The translations under genes were made by a program, and so were the position numbers. Below, one piece after another: positions 27,369 to 37,442 of a DNA stretch of 64,000 bases. How positions within the stretch are numbered: the first letter of the stretch is position 1; every line of letters begins with the position of its first letter. The notes under the pieces are model-generated. The model saw only the letters and a list, made by a program, of their open reading frames with translations. It made no database searches and had not been told where the DNA came from. Location: the NCBI RefSeq assembly GCF_029201565.1, contig NZ_CP104002.1, forward strand, positions 3,055,001 through 3,119,000. The letters are read 5' to 3'. This DNA is from Devosia sp. SD17-2. GTDB taxonomy: Bacteria; Pseudomonadota; Alphaproteobacteria; Rhizobiales; Devosiaceae.

Positions 27369-27545
27369 ACAATTGGTTTATGGGAAGAACGACGTCATTG
27401 GCGCCGCTTAGTCTTGGCAGCCGGATTTAAAGCGGCTAATGGTCGCCCACGGGGCGGACCGAGCCTGTAATTTTCGGGCCGCGCGCAGCGGGATCTTGCG
27501 TCCGGTGCGTTAGCCGATCCTGAAAACGGAACTGGGCGAGAACAT

Positions 27546-28166
27546 ATGCTGACTGCGTTCGACGTTGGTGTTGGTGTGCTGGTGCTGATCTCGGCAATCC
27601 TGGCCACAGCGCGCGGATTGACCCGAGAAGTGCTGTCGCTGGCCACCTGGGCCGGCTCGGCCGCGATTGCTGTCTATATGTATCTCTATCACCCCGACAT
27701 CGCACAGCAGTATATCGCCGAGGAGATCGTGGCCAATATTGCCACGGTGGTGGTGAGCTTCATCGTTGCGCTGATCGTGCTGCATCTTTTGACCATGCGC
27801 ATCGCCGACTTCGTGGTCGATAGCCGCATCGGGCCGATCGACCGCACCCTGGGCTTTATCTTCGGCGTGCTCCGCGGCGTGCTGATCGCCATTGTGATCA
27901 CCATCTTCGGCATCTGGCTGCTGGGCAGCAATTTGCCGGAATGGGCTCGTAATTCTCAGTCTCTGCCCTATCTCCAGGATATGGGCGACACGCTGATTTC
28001 CATGCTGCCTGAGGGTCTCGAGCAGCAGGTGACCGATATCATCAAGGGCGGCGGCGCCGATCTGACCGCCGATCCGCAGGTCGTTGAAGGTGGTCCGGTG
28101 GACGCTTCGGTCGACGGCACTGTGGACCCGACGGAAGCGCCGCTCGAGGCCGCGCCGACGAACTAG
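27546..28166 (+). CDS. cvpA: CvpA family membrane protein
   Basis: A 206-residue protein with four predicted membrane helices and the CvpA pattern ARGLTREVLSLATWAGSAA followed by RTLGFIFGVLRGVLIAIV. CvpA homologues affect colicin V production and envelope function, and the gene often precedes purF as it does here. A C-terminal tail of about 45 acidic residues follows the last helix. Confidence 0.85.
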   Translation: MLTAFDVGVGVLVLISAILATARGLTREVLSLATWAGSAAIAVYMYLYHPDIAQQYIAEEIVANIATVVVSFIVALIVLHLLTMRIADFVVDSRIGPIDRTLGFIFGVLRGVLIAIVITIFGIWLLGSNLPEWARNSQSLPYLQDMGDTLISMLPEGLEQQVTDIIKGGGADLTADPQVVEGGPVDASVDGTVDPTEAPLEAAPTN

Positions 28167-28173
28167 GAATTTT

Positions 28174-28193
28174 CTGCGGGCCCCGGCCCGCAG
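28174..28193. terminator. GC hairpin between cvpA and purF
   Basis: CTGCGGGC and GCCCGCAG form an 8-bp stem with a CCCG loop just after the cvpA stop. No U-tract follows on the plus strand, so it may attenuate rather than end transcription into purF. Confidence 0.35.
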
Positions 28194-28324
28194 CAAGACT
28201 GCTGCCTGAAAGTGTCATTGGTGGCAGAGCAGGAAATGCGATATTGGCGGGCAGAGTGATCGACCGGCAGGGCGATCCGCTTCCTTTTTGAAGCCAGTAT
28301 TGCGCCAAGTGCATGGAGAGCACG

Positions 28325-29818
28325 GTGAACCACCACCCGAGCGACGATGATTTCGATCTCAATGGCGACACGCTGCATGAAGAATGCGGCGTGTTTGGCA
28401 TTTTGGGGCACCCCGATGCCTCGGCACTGACGGCTCTGGGGCTGCATGCCTTGCAGCACCGCGGGCAGGAAGCGGCCGGCATCGTCTCCTTTGACGGCCG
28501 CCAGTTCCACCAGGAAAAGCGCATGGGGCTGGTTGGGGACCACTACACGGACCCCGTCCTCCTTGCAAAGCTGGCCGGTTCGATGGCCATCGGCCACACC
28601 CGCTATTCGACTACGGGTGAAGTGGCGCTGCGCAATGTGCAGCCGCTGTTCGCCGAGCTGGAAGATGGCGGCATCGCTATCGCCCATAACGGCAATTTCA
28701 CCAACGGGCTGACGCTGCGCAAGCAGATCATCGCCACCGGCGCCATCTGCCAGTCCACGTCCGATACGGAAGTGGTGCTGCACCTTATCGCGCGCTCCCG
28801 CCACGCATCGACAACTGATCGCTTCATCGACGCCATCCGGCAGATGGAAGGCGGCTACGCCATGCTGGCAATGACCCGCACCAAGCTGATTGCGGCCCGG
28901 GATCCGGTCGGCATTCGTCCACTGGTGATGGGCGAGCTCGACGGCAAGCCGATCTTCTGCTCGGAGACCTGTGCGCTCGACATCATCGGCGCGAAATATG
29001 TGCGCGATGTCGAAAATGGCGAGGTGATCATCTGCGAGATCCAGCCGGACGGCTCCATCTCCATTGACGCCCGCAAGCCGGCCCGCCAGGTGCCGGAGCG
29101 GCCGTGCCTGTTCGAATATGTATACTTCGCCCGCCCCGACAGCATGGTTTCAGGCCGCAGTGTCTACACAGCGCGCAAGAACATGGGCATCAACCTTGCC
29201 AAGGAAGCACCCGTTGAGGCTGACGTGGTGGTGCCAGTGCCCGATGGCGGCACGCCGGCAGCCATCGGCTATGCCCAGCAGAGCGGCATCCCTTTCGAGC
29301 TCGGCATCATTCGCAATCACTATGTCGGCCGGACCTTCATCGAGCCGACCCAGCAGATCCGCGCCTTTGGCGTCAAGCTCAAGCATTCGGCCAACCGCGC
29401 CGAAATCGCCGGAAAGCGCGTGGTGCTGATCGACGATTCGATTGTGCGCGGCACGACTTCGGTGAAAATCGTGCAGATGATGCGCGAGGCCGGAGCGACC
29501 GAGGTACATATTCGCGTTGCTAGCCCGATGATCTTCCACTCGGATTATTATGGCATCGACACGCCCGATCCGGACAAGCTGCTAGCCAACCAGTACACCG
29601 ATCTCGACGCGATGTGCCAGTTCATCGGCGCCGATTCGCTGCAGTTCCTCTCCATTGACGGGCTCTACACGGCTGTCGGTGGCGAAAAGCGAAATGCTGT
29701 CGCGCCGCAGTTCACAGACCACTATTTCACCGGCGACTACCCCACTCAGTTGACCGATCTCGGGGGCCGGGCATCGCACGACTCCAAGCAGATCTCTCTT
29801 CTCAAGGAAGCCGGTTAA
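28325..29818 (+). CDS. purF: Amidophosphoribosyltransferase
   Basis: The first committed enzyme of purine synthesis, 497 residues. The N-terminal nucleophile cysteine, exposed by propeptide removal, is in LHEECGVFGILG. Glutaminase motifs (GHTRYSTTG, IAHNGNFTN) precede the PRTase domain with VLIDDSIVRGTTS. Cysteine positions that hold the 4Fe-4S cluster in Bacillus-type PurF are replaced (HSDYYGID and a cysteine-free C-terminus), so no cluster is expected. GTG at 28325 has GGAG six bases upstream and is preferred over ATG at 28313, which lacks a ribosome site. Confidence 0.93.
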   Translation: MNHHPSDDDFDLNGDTLHEECGVFGILGHPDASALTALGLHALQHRGQEAAGIVSFDGRQFHQEKRMGLVGDHYTDPVLLAKLAGSMAIGHTRYSTTGEVALRNVQPLFAELEDGGIAIAHNGNFTNGLTLRKQIIATGAICQSTSDTEVVLHLIARSRHASTTDRFIDAIRQMEGGYAMLAMTRTKLIAARDPVGIRPLVMGELDGKPIFCSETCALDIIGAKYVRDVENGEVIICEIQPDGSISIDARKPARQVPERPCLFEYVYFARPDSMVSGRSVYTARKNMGINLAKEAPVEADVVVPVPDGGTPAAIGYAQQSGIPFELGIIRNHYVGRTFIEPTQQIRAFGVKLKHSANRAEIAGKRVVLIDDSIVRGTTSVKIVQMMREAGATEVHIRVASPMIFHSDYYGIDTPDPDKLLANQYTDLDAMCQFIGADSLQFLSIDGLYTAVGGEKRNAVAPQFTDHYFTGDYPTQLTDLGGRASHDSKQISLLKEAG

Positions 29819-30552
29819 TGACTGAAAGCAAAGAGCTCACCGGCAAGGTCGTTCTCGTCACCGGAGCGTCTCGCGGCATTGGCTATCAGGCAGCGCTCGA
29901 AGCGGCGCGTCGTGGGGCTCATGTGATCGCCGTGGCGCGCACTGTGGGCGGCCTTGAGGAACTGGATGATGAAATCCAGGAAGCCGGAGCCTCAGCCACG
30001 CTCGTACCGCTCGATTTGCGTGACGGCGATGCCATCGATCGGTTGGGCGCCGCCATCTTCGAGCGCTGGGGGCATCTGGATGGCCTTGTGGCGAACGCGG
30101 GCCTGCTCGGCGTGCTGAGCCCGATGGCGCACATCAAGCCGGACGAATTCGACAAGGTGATGGCGGTCAACGTCACGGCCAACTATCGCCTGCTGCGTTC
30201 TCTCGACCTGCTGCTGCGCCAGTCAGAAGCCGGCAGGGCGGTGTTTGTGTCTTCCGGCGTCGCTCGGTCGGCCAAACCGTTCTGGGGCCTCTACGCGGCC
30301 ACAAAGGCCGCCCTCGACGCGATGGTGAAGTCCTATGCGGGCGAGCTGAGCCAGTCCAACGTCAAGGCCAATATTTTCTATCCCGGCATCGTGCGCACGG
30401 CGATGCGTGCCAAGGCCATGCCGGGGGAAGATCCAAACACCCTGCCCCAGCCGAGCGCGATCGCTCCGCAACTGATCGATCTCATCAGCCCAAAGCTGAC
30501 AGAGAACGGCAAGCTGTTCGACATCACCACCGGCACATTCGGCGAGCTCTGA
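29818..30552 (+). CDS. Short-chain dehydrogenase/reductase
   Basis: A 244-residue SDR with TGASRGIGYQAAL (nucleotide binding), NAGLLG, catalytic serine in VSSGVA and the YAATK motif (about 160). Its start overlaps the purF stop by one base, a pairing often conserved next to purF in rhizobia. The substrate is unknown. Confidence 0.82.
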   Translation: MTESKELTGKVVLVTGASRGIGYQAALEAARRGAHVIAVARTVGGLEELDDEIQEAGASATLVPLDLRDGDAIDRLGAAIFERWGHLDGLVANAGLLGVLSPMAHIKPDEFDKVMAVNVTANYRLLRSLDLLLRQSEAGRAVFVSSGVARSAKPFWGLYAATKAALDAMVKSYAGELSQSNVKANIFYPGIVRTAMRAKAMPGEDPNTLPQPSAIAPQLIDLISPKLTENGKLFDITTGTFGEL

Positions 30553-30555
30553 TCC

Positions 30556-31155
30556 ATGATCACACTGCGTCCCTACCAAGACGGCGATCTCGAAGCACTC
30601 TACGAGATTTGCCTGGTCACCGGGGACGCAGGCAAGGATGCCAGTCCGCTGCACAATGACCGACAGCTCGTCGGACATATTTATTCGGCGCCCTATGGGG
30701 CCCTTGAGCCGCACAATGTGTTTGTGGCCAAGGATGCCGAGGGGGTGGCCGGATATATCGTGGGAACATACGACACGCTGGCCTTCGCTGAAAAGCTCGA
30801 GACAGACTGGTTTCCGGCGCTGCGGCAACGCTATGCGGACCCGAGCGGGCTCACCCCGGCCGATCTGCAACGTGTGGAGGCGATCATGAAGCCCCATGAG
30901 GCGCCGACGGAGCTGGTCGCGAACTACCCCGCCCATATTCACATGAACCTGCTGGAACGGCTGCGCGGGCAGCGGGTGGGGACACGCCTGCTCGATGCGT
31001 GGCGCGATCAGGCGCGGGCCAATGGGGTCAAGCGCATCCATCTCGGCGCCAGCCGCAGCAATGCCGGCGGCGTCGCCTTCTGGACCAAGAGCGGTTTCGA
31101 TCCATTGATCACCATCGGATCGACGGTCTGGTTCGGGATGACCCTGTCCGACTGA
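30556..31155 (+). CDS. GNAT family N-acetyltransferase
   Basis: A 199-residue GNAT. The N-terminal ITLRPYQDGDLEALYEICL and the acetyl-CoA motif LRGQRVGTRLLDAW (about 138) followed by HLGASRSNAGGVAFWTKSGF are clear. It starts 3 bp after the SDR gene and is likely the last gene of the purF transcript. The substrate is unknown. Confidence 0.8.
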   Translation: MITLRPYQDGDLEALYEICLVTGDAGKDASPLHNDRQLVGHIYSAPYGALEPHNVFVAKDAEGVAGYIVGTYDTLAFAEKLETDWFPALRQRYADPSGLTPADLQRVEAIMKPHEAPTELVANYPAHIHMNLLERLRGQRVGTRLLDAWRDQARANGVKRIHLGASRSNAGGVAFWTKSGFDPLITIGSTVWFGMTLSD

Positions 31156-31198
31156 TCTACCCCGTACCGGCTGCGGCCCAGATTTCGCCTGAATGAAA

Positions 31199-31230
31199 AA
31201 GGCCGCCCTTGTGAGGCGGCCTTGTTTTTG
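31199..31230. terminator. Bidirectional terminator
   Basis: AAGGCCGCC and GGCGGCCTT form a 9-bp stem with a 7-base loop, followed by GTTTTTG on the plus strand and preceded by AAAAA, giving a T-run on the minus strand. It separates the convergent GNAT and CorC-like genes and can serve both. Confidence 0.85.
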
Positions 31231-32514
31231 TCAGCCCTCGGCGACCAGCGACATCAGAACCTTGTCGATGCGATGGCCATCGAGGTCGACCACCTCGAAG
31301 CGCCAACCTTCACGCTCGAAGGCTTCGCCCGTGCGTGGCAAGTGGTTGAGACAGGCGAGAATGAAGCCGGCTACAGTCTCGTAGCGCGCATCCTTAGGCA
31401 CGGTTATGCGGAAGCGCTCGGCGAAATCATCGACCGGCATCCAGCCGGCCACCAGCCAGGAGCCGTCTTCGCGCTCGACGAGGGCCGGATCATCTCCGGC
31501 CTCTTCCTGATAGACGCCAGTGATCACTTCGAGCACGTCACCAAAGGTGATGATGCCTTCAAAGTGACCGTACTCATCGACAACGAGGACCATCTGCACC
31601 TTGGACTGGCGGATGGCTTCCACGGCATCGAGAGCGTCTGCGTGCTCCATGACCACCGGAACAGGCTTTGTCAGCTTGCGCAGGTCCGGCTGTTGCCCAC
31701 TGGCAAGAGCCGGCAGGAGATCGGCAAGATTGAGCACGCCAAGAATGGAATCAGCGTCGCCTTCCTGGACCAGAACGCGGCTGTGGCTGCTGGCCATGAT
31801 CTTCTGCAGGTTCTGCTCGTAGCTCGCCTCGATATCGACCACTTCGACGTCGAGACGCGCCGTCATGATGCCCCGGGCGGACCGGTCGGCAAGGCGCATC
31901 ACGCCCGAGATCATGGAATGCTCTTCGGTCTCCAGCACGCCAGCGGATGTCGCCTCGGCGATTATGGTGCGTACTTCTTCTTCGGTGACCGATTCCTCGG
32001 CCTGACCACCCTGCCCCAGGAGACGAAGGACCGCCTTGCCGGAAATATCGAGCAACCAGACGATCGGCGTCCCGACGCGCGCCAGAAGGGTCATGGGCGG
32101 CGCGACTCGCGCAGCCATGGCTTCCGGATTGCGGAGAGCGATCTGCTTGGGGACCAATTCGCCCAGAATCAGCGTGCCATAAGTGATCAGCACGACAACG
32201 AGGCCCGTACCGCCGATATCGGCGATATTGGTGGGTACGCCAACCTGCTTGAGCCATTCACTGAGGCGCAGGCCCAGGGTGGCGCCAGAGAAGGCGCCCG
32301 ACAGCACGCCGACAAGCGTGATGCCGATCTGGACGGAGGAGAGAAACTTGCCCGGATCCTCGGCTAGTTTCATGGCCATGGCAGCGCCCTTGTTGCCCTG
32401 GTCAGCCAGGACCTTGAGACGCGCGGATCGGGAGGAAACGACGGCCAGCTCAGACATGGCCAGGGCGCCGTTCACCAGAACGAGAACGACGACGATGAGA
32501 ATTTCTGTAAGCAA
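31231..32514 (-). CDS. CorC/HlyC-type CBS-domain membrane protein
   Basis: A protein of about 427 residues with a DUF21/CNNM membrane domain (LIVVVLVLVNGALAMSELAVVSSR at the start), two CBS domains in the middle (about 200-330) and a C-terminal CorC_HlyC domain. Such proteins are linked to Mg2+ or Co2+ efflux. The frame opens at 32580 with a TTG, but that would add about 22 residues without homology. A TTG at 32514 (LTEILIV) gives the usual N-terminus; no strong ribosome site is visible for either, so the exact start is uncertain. Confidence 0.8.
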   Translation of the reverse strand: MLTEILIVVVLVLVNGALAMSELAVVSSRSARLKVLADQGNKGAAMAMKLAEDPGKFLSSVQIGITLVGVLSGAFSGATLGLRLSEWLKQVGVPTNIADIGGTGLVVVLITYGTLILGELVPKQIALRNPEAMAARVAPPMTLLARVGTPIVWLLDISGKAVLRLLGQGGQAEESVTEEEVRTIIAEATSAGVLETEEHSMISGVMRLADRSARGIMTARLDVEVVDIEASYEQNLQKIMASSHSRVLVQEGDADSILGVLNLADLLPALASGQQPDLRKLTKPVPVVMEHADALDAVEAIRQSKVQMVLVVDEYGHFEGIITFGDVLEVITGVYQEEAGDDPALVEREDGSWLVAGWMPVDDFAERFRITVPKDARYETVAGFILACLNHLPRTGEAFEREGWRFEVVDLDGHRIDKVLMSLVAEG

Positions 32515-32670
32515 CAGAGTGCAATGTTGGCACGGCGCGACCAATGGCGGGGTGCTACGACGCGGGGCACTATAAGCCAAACGCGGCCAAGGTGAATAGC
32601 TGGCACCACAGGATCATCGGCATTTGGGGATAAGAGCGCCGACGCGCCCAAACCGGGAGACCCAAAACAA

Positions 32671-32701
32671 AAACCACGCCCCGCTTTCGGGGGCGTGGTT
32701 T
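32671..32701 (-). terminator. Rho-independent terminator after der
   Basis: AAACCACGCCCC and GGGGCGTGGTTT form a 12-bp stem. On the minus strand it is followed by TTTTTGTTTT, so it ends the transcript that includes der. Confidence 0.88.
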
Positions 32702-32724
32702 TCAAATCTTCAGAACCTGAGCGC

Positions 32725-34179
32725 TTAGCGCTTCGTCTTGTCGTCGTAGGGGTTCGACTTGCTGCCGGCGCGGACCCAGAGACGGATCGGGGTGCCGGGG
32801 AGATCGAACGACTCACGCAGTCCGTTCACCAGATAACGCTGATATGACATGGGCAATGCGTCGGGCCGCGACGCGAAGACGATGAAGCTGGGAGGACGCG
32901 TCTTGGCCTGGGTCATGTAGCGCAGCTTGAGGCGACGACCGGACACTGCCGGAGGCGGGTGCCCCTCGACCATGCCTGCCAGCCAGCGATTGAGCCGCGA
33001 CGTCGAGATGTGCGAATTCCAGGTGCGCTCGATGGAGAAAATGGCTTCCATCAGCTTGTCGATATTGCGCCCGGTGAGGCCCGAGAGGGTAACCAGCGGA
33101 ACGCCACGCAGCTGCGGCAGAAGGCGGTTACATTCTTCGCGGAGCTCTGCGAGAACGGCGTTCTTGTCCTCGATCAGGTCCCACTTGTTGAGCGCGATGA
33201 CCATGGCGCGGCCTTCACGCTCGACGAGATCGGCAAGCGCCAAGTCCTGCTTTTCGAACGGCACGGTGGCGTCGAGGAGGAGAACGACGACTTCGGCATA
33301 CTGCAGCGAGCGCAGGCTATCGCCGACCGCAAGCTTTTCGAGCTTCTCGTGGACGCGCGAGCGACGGCGGATGCCGGCGGTGTCGACGAGGTTGATGGTG
33401 CGGCCTTCCCACTCCCAGGGAACGAGAATGCTGTCGCGGGTAATGCCGGCTTCGGGACCAACGAGAACGCGATCTTCACCGACCATGCGGTTGACCAGCG
33501 TCGACTTGCCGGCGTTGGGGCGACCAACAATGGCGACGTTGAGATAGCGGCGCGGGTTCCAGCGCAGCGTGGCGTCATCGCCCTCGCCTTCGAGCATGTC
33601 CGGCGTGATGTCGACGTCAACTTCGGGCAGAAGGTCGAGATCGCTCTGCTCAGCGGCATCTGATGCCGCCTGCTCGGCGATTGCCTTGTCGATGGCAGCA
33701 GAAACGATGGAGTAGAGCTCGGACAGGCCAAGGCCGTGCTCGGCGGAAAGCGCGATGGGCTCGCCGAAACCGAGTTTGAATGCCTCAACCAGACCATCTT
33801 CGGCTGCGCGGCTTTCGGCCTTGTTGCCGACCAGATGCACGTCCTTGCCGGCCTTGCGCAGGACCTGGGCGAAACGCTGGTCGAGCGGCACGACACCGGC
33901 GCGGGCATCGATCATGAACAGGATGACATCGGCTTCCCGAATGGCCAACTCAGTCTGCTGGCGCATGCGGTCTTCAAGGCTGCCGTCGGTGACGTCTTCA
34001 TAACCTGCCGTATCGAGAACGCGGAAGGTGAGGTCGGCGATGCGACCTTCCGCCTCGCGACGGTCACGCGTGACGCCGGGCGTGTCGTCGACCAGCGCGA
34101 TCTTGCGCCCGACCAGACGGTTGAACAATGTCGATTTGCCGACATTGGGACGCCCTACAATTGCTACGGTGACCGTCAT
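32725..34179 (-). CDS. der: Ribosome-assembly GTPase Der (EngA)
   Basis: A 484-residue protein with two tandem GTPase domains: [12 protein letters not shown] with DTPGVTRD and NKAE in the first, and [12 protein letters not shown] with DTAGIRRR and NKWD in the second, then a KH-like C-terminal domain that contacts rRNA. Der is needed for 50S assembly. The acidic linker between the G domains is typical. It lies 23 bp downstream of the YfgM-like gene, matching the yfgM-der linkage in E. coli. Confidence 0.95.
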   Translation of the reverse strand: MTVTVAIVGRPNVGKSTLFNRLVGRKIALVDDTPGVTRDRREAEGRIADLTFRVLDTAGYEDVTDGSLEDRMRQQTELAIREADVILFMIDARAGVVPLDQRFAQVLRKAGKDVHLVGNKAESRAAEDGLVEAFKLGFGEPIALSAEHGLGLSELYSIVSAAIDKAIAEQAASDAAEQSDLDLLPEVDVDITPDMLEGEGDDATLRWNPRRYLNVAIVGRPNAGKSTLVNRMVGEDRVLVGPEAGITRDSILVPWEWEGRTINLVDTAGIRRRSRVHEKLEKLAVGDSLRSLQYAEVVVLLLDATVPFEKQDLALADLVEREGRAMVIALNKWDLIEDKNAVLAELREECNRLLPQLRGVPLVTLSGLTGRNIDKLMEAIFSIERTWNSHISTSRLNRWLAGMVEGHPPPAVSGRRLKLRYMTQAKTRPPSFIVFASRPDALPMSYQRYLVNGLRESFDLPGTPIRLWVRAGSKSNPYDDKTKR

Positions 34180-34202
34180 GGTCTCTCCTTGTTGCGCGCG
34201 GC

Positions 34203-34916
34203 CTATTCGGCGGCTGGCGCGGCTTCGTCTGCCTGTTCCGATGTCGCTTCGGCGCTTTCGTCCGAGATTGCGCCTTCGGAGAGGAGCTGGGCCAGATAAT
34301 AGGCCATGCGATTGCGCATCGGCCCCTGAACGAGCGGATCATTGAGCACAGCTTCGAAGCTGGCCTGGGCGGCCGCAAAATCGCCCGCCTTGTAATGGGC
34401 GAGGCCAATCAGCTCACGGGCAACGCGCCGCATGGGATTGTCATCGCTGGCGATGGTGCCGATACGCGCCTCGACGTCGGCAAGCGTGCCGGTGTCCACG
34501 AGGATCTTGCCGGCCTGCAGCAGAGCCAGTTCCCGCAGGCGGACATTGGACTGGCTGTTCGCCAGCGCATCATAGGCCGCCACAGCACCTGCTGCGTCAC
34601 CGGCTTCAGCCAACACACTGGCCTTGCGGAATTCGGCGAGGACCGGGTAGCCGCCTGAACCATCGGCAGCGAGCTGGTCGAGTCGGGTCTGGGCTGTGGC
34701 GAGGTCATCACCAACGTCGAGGGCAGCATAAAGCTCTTCAGACGAGCGCGATGCCTGGCTGTTGGTGTACCAGCGCCAGCCTTCATTGACCGCCACGAGG
34801 GCGACAATGGCGATGGCCGCACCGATCACGAACGGGGCAATGCGGCGCCAGAGGGCGCGCATACGCTCGGAGCGGAGTTCCTCATCAACTTCGCGGAAGA
34901 TATTTTCTTCGGACAT
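34203..34916 (-). CDS. YfgM-like TPR membrane protein
   Basis: A 237-residue protein with an N-terminal cytoplasmic [19 protein letters not shown] segment, one transmembrane helix (about 27-47) and a periplasmic region of TPR-like helices (about 55-210). It resembles YfgM/BamD-like proteins that assist proteins leaving the Sec translocon. The gene pair with der supports this. The C-terminus is a low-complexity Ala/Glu tail. Confidence 0.72.
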   Translation of the reverse strand: MSEENIFREVDEELRSERMRALWRRIAPFVIGAAIAIVALVAVNEGWRWYTNSQASRSSEELYAALDVGDDLATAQTRLDQLAADGSGGYPVLAEFRKASVLAEAGDAAGAVAAYDALANSQSNVRLRELALLQAGKILVDTGTLADVEARIGTIASDDNPMRRVARELIGLAHYKAGDFAAAQASFEAVLNDPLVQGPMRNRMAYYLAQLLSEGAISDESAEATSEQADEAAPAAE

Positions 34917-35081
34917 CGGCTGGCTCTAGGTCTCTCGAATTTGGCGGCACGTGTAGCATGCTGCCCCGCGAATGCAAATTATCGGCGCATTAATGCACCC
35001 ATTAACCGTATCCTAACGACGCCCTTGTTCCGGACGTCTGCCGATCCAATCTTGAAAGCAAGAGGACGGGGCCTTTAAGAC

Positions 35082-35663
35082 ATGACGGCGGCCACCAGCA
35101 CTGCTGCAAGTTGTTATCCAGGCGAAACGGCGAAGCCAGAAGAATTGATTGCGCTCGCGGCGCAGTTTCAAAACGCTGCAAAAGAAGCAAGTCGCATATG
35201 GGTACGCGGCCAAAACACGACCGCCGCTCCATTCCGCCTGCTCTCTATTCACGCCATCGAGCTTTACCTCAATGCCTTCCTGCTGCACTGCGGAGAGCCG
35301 GCACCGGCAATCCGGGGGATGCAGCACAATCTGGCTGCCCGGGTCGCCTTGCTGGACAGGCACAAGCTCGTCCTCAGAACAAAAACCCGCGCCCACCTGT
35401 CTGATATTTCCCTTAACCGGGAATATCTGGTCAGCCGCTATGCGCCCGAAGTGACGACACTGTCGCAGATCAACCGTTTGCAGGCGACACTGATCGAAGT
35501 CGAGACCAAGGTGCGGGCAAAACTCGCGCCCCCACCACCAGCCAAAAGCGCAAAGGCGGGGCCGAAGGCCCCTGCCCCTGTGCGAAGCCCTCAACCGCCG
35601 CGGCAACTCGACCTGCTAACCCGACCTAGCGGCGCCAAGCTTCGCTGGCGTCTGGCCCAATGA
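35082..35663 (+). CDS. Hypothetical protein with HEPN-like helical domain
   Basis: A 193-residue protein. Residues 20-125 are helical with AIELYLNAFLLHCGEP and GMQHNLAARVALLDRHKL, which resembles a HEPN-type fold, though the catalytic RxxxxH of HEPN nucleases is not evident. A Pro/Ala/Lys-rich tail of about 50 residues follows. It stands alone between divergent and convergent neighbours. The assignment is tentative. Confidence 0.5.
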   Translation: MTAATSTAASCYPGETAKPEELIALAAQFQNAAKEASRIWVRGQNTTAAPFRLLSIHAIELYLNAFLLHCGEPAPAIRGMQHNLAARVALLDRHKLVLRTKTRAHLSDISLNREYLVSRYAPEVTTLSQINRLQATLIEVETKVRAKLAPPPPAKSAKAGPKAPAPVRSPQPPRQLDLLTRPSGAKLRWRLAQ

Positions 35664-35684
35664 GCCAGGCTCTAGCGTAAGAAC

Positions 35685-35713
35685 CTCAAATCGCTCCACG
35701 GGAGCGATTTGAG
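35685..35713. repeat. 13-bp perfect hairpin after guaA
   Basis: CTCAAATCGCTCC and GGAGCGATTTGAG are perfect complements around a 3-base ACG loop, in the gap between the convergent HEPN-like gene and guaA. There is no T-run. It may act as a terminator or belong to a dispersed extragenic palindrome family. Confidence 0.55.
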
Positions 35714-35731
35714 CGGCGTGCCTATTGCCTC

Positions 35732-37303
35732 TTATTCCCACTCGATCGTGCCGGGGGGCTTCGAGGTCACGTCGTAAACGACGCGGTTGATGCCGCGGAC
35801 TTCGTTGATGATGCGGGTGGCGGTCTTGCCGAGAAAGTTCATGTCGAACTGATAGAAATCAGCCGTCATGCCATCGACCGAGGTCACTGCACGCAGGGCG
35901 CAAACGAACTCGTAGGTCCGGCCATCGCCCATGACGCCCACGGTCTGGACCGGGAGCAGAACGGCAAAAGCCTGCCAGATCTTGTCGTACTGGCCCGACT
36001 TGCGTATTTCGTCGAGGTAGATTGCGTCGGCCTGACGGAGAATATCGAGCTTCTCACGCGTGATGCCGCCCGGGCAACGGATGGCAAGGCCCGGACCCGG
36101 GAATGGGTGACGGCCAATAAAGCTATCGGGAATGCCAAGGTCGCGACCAAGCTGGCGCACTTCGTCCTTGAAGAGTTCGCGCAGCGGCTCGACCAGCTTC
36201 ATGTTCATGCGTTCTGGCAGGCCGCCCACATTGTGGTGCGACTTGATGGTGACCGAGGGGCCGCCAGTGAACGACACCGATTCGATGACGTCGGGATAAA
36301 GCGTACCCTGGGCGAGGAACTCCGCGCCGCCGAGCTTCTTGGCTTCTTCCTCGAAAGTTTCGATGAAGAGACGGCCAATGATCTTGCGCTTGGTTTCCGG
36401 GTCGGTCTGACCTTCAAGCTCACCGATGAACTTGTCGGCTGCATCGACGTGAACCAGCGGGATGTTGAACTGATCGCGGAACATGGTCACGACCTGCTCG
36501 CTCTCGTTCATGCGCATAAGGCCATGATCGACATAGATGCAGGTGAGCTGATCGCCGATGGCTTCGTGGATGAGCACGGCTGCAACCGAGGAATCGACGC
36601 CGCCGGAGAGACCGCAGATCACGCGGCCGGTGCCGACCTGTTCGCGGATCTTGTCGACCATCTTCTGACGGTAGGCCTGCATGGTCCAGTTGGACTGGAT
36701 ACCGCAGATCTTGTGCACGAAGTTCTGGAAGAGCTTTGCGCCATCGGGCGTGTGCACGACTTCCGGGTGGAACTGCACGCCCCAGATTTTCTTGTCTTCG
36801 TTGGCGATCATGGCGAAGGGTGCGTTCGGCGAGGTGCCAACGACTTCAAAACCTTCGGGCAGCGACACGACACGATCGCCGTGGCTCATCCAGACCTGGT
36901 GGGCTGCACCATCATCCCAGACGCCCTCGTAAAGCGCGCTCGGACGGGAAACGGTGACTTCAGCGCGTCCGAATTCGCGGTGATGACCTGCCTCGACCCG
37001 GCCACCGAGCGCCACGCACAGGGCTTGCTGGCCGTAGCAGATGCCAAAAATTGGAAGACCGGAAGCGAGGATGACCTCGGGAATATTGGGGGCGTTTTCG
37101 TCCTGGGTCGACGCCGGGGAGCCGGAGAGGATGATGCCCTTGGGCTTCATCGCATCATAGGCCGCAGCAGCGGACTGGAAGGGATGGATCTCGCAGTAAA
37201 CGCCGGTTTCGCGAATGCGTCGCGCAATAAGCTGCGTGACTTGCGAACCGTAGTCCACGATGAGGATGGAGTCGTTTGCGGGGGCGGTGTCTGGGTGCAG
37301 CAT
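35732..37303 (-). CDS. guaA: GMP synthase (glutamine-hydrolysing)
   Basis: A 523-residue enzyme converting XMP to GMP. The N-terminal class I amidotransferase domain has the nucleophile in [16 protein letters not shown] (about 91) and FHPEVVHT (about 180); the ATP-pyrophosphatase domain has [14 protein letters not shown] (about 230); the dimerisation domain ends PPGTIEWE. With guaB at 39663-41165 it encodes both steps from IMP to GMP. Confidence 0.96.
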   Translation of the reverse strand: MLHPDTAPANDSILIVDYGSQVTQLIARRIRETGVYCEIHPFQSAAAAYDAMKPKGIILSGSPASTQDENAPNIPEVILASGLPIFGICYGQQALCVALGGRVEAGHHREFGRAEVTVSRPSALYEGVWDDGAAHQVWMSHGDRVVSLPEGFEVVGTSPNAPFAMIANEDKKIWGVQFHPEVVHTPDGAKLFQNFVHKICGIQSNWTMQAYRQKMVDKIREQVGTGRVICGLSGGVDSSVAAVLIHEAIGDQLTCIYVDHGLMRMNESEQVVTMFRDQFNIPLVHVDAADKFIGELEGQTDPETKRKIIGRLFIETFEEEAKKLGGAEFLAQGTLYPDVIESVSFTGGPSVTIKSHHNVGGLPERMNMKLVEPLRELFKDEVRQLGRDLGIPDSFIGRHPFPGPGLAIRCPGGITREKLDILRQADAIYLDEIRKSGQYDKIWQAFAVLLPVQTVGVMGDGRTYEFVCALRAVTSVDGMTADFYQFDMNFLGKTATRIINEVRGINRVVYDVTSKPPGTIEWE

Positions 37304-37442
37304 GGCGAGCCTTTAACGGCCGGGCGCGGATTGTGCAAGGTGTAGATGCGCAAGGCCCGGATGCGAAAATGGATAGCTATGTTCCCCGGCACTCTGGCCG
37401 GAGAACGGGTCGGCGATACGGATACCTAACGGGCAGGATGCC

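Noticed and set aside
36107..37345. 412-codon plus-strand open frame opposite guaA
   Set aside because: Antisense shadow; guaA motifs are unmistakable on the other strand.
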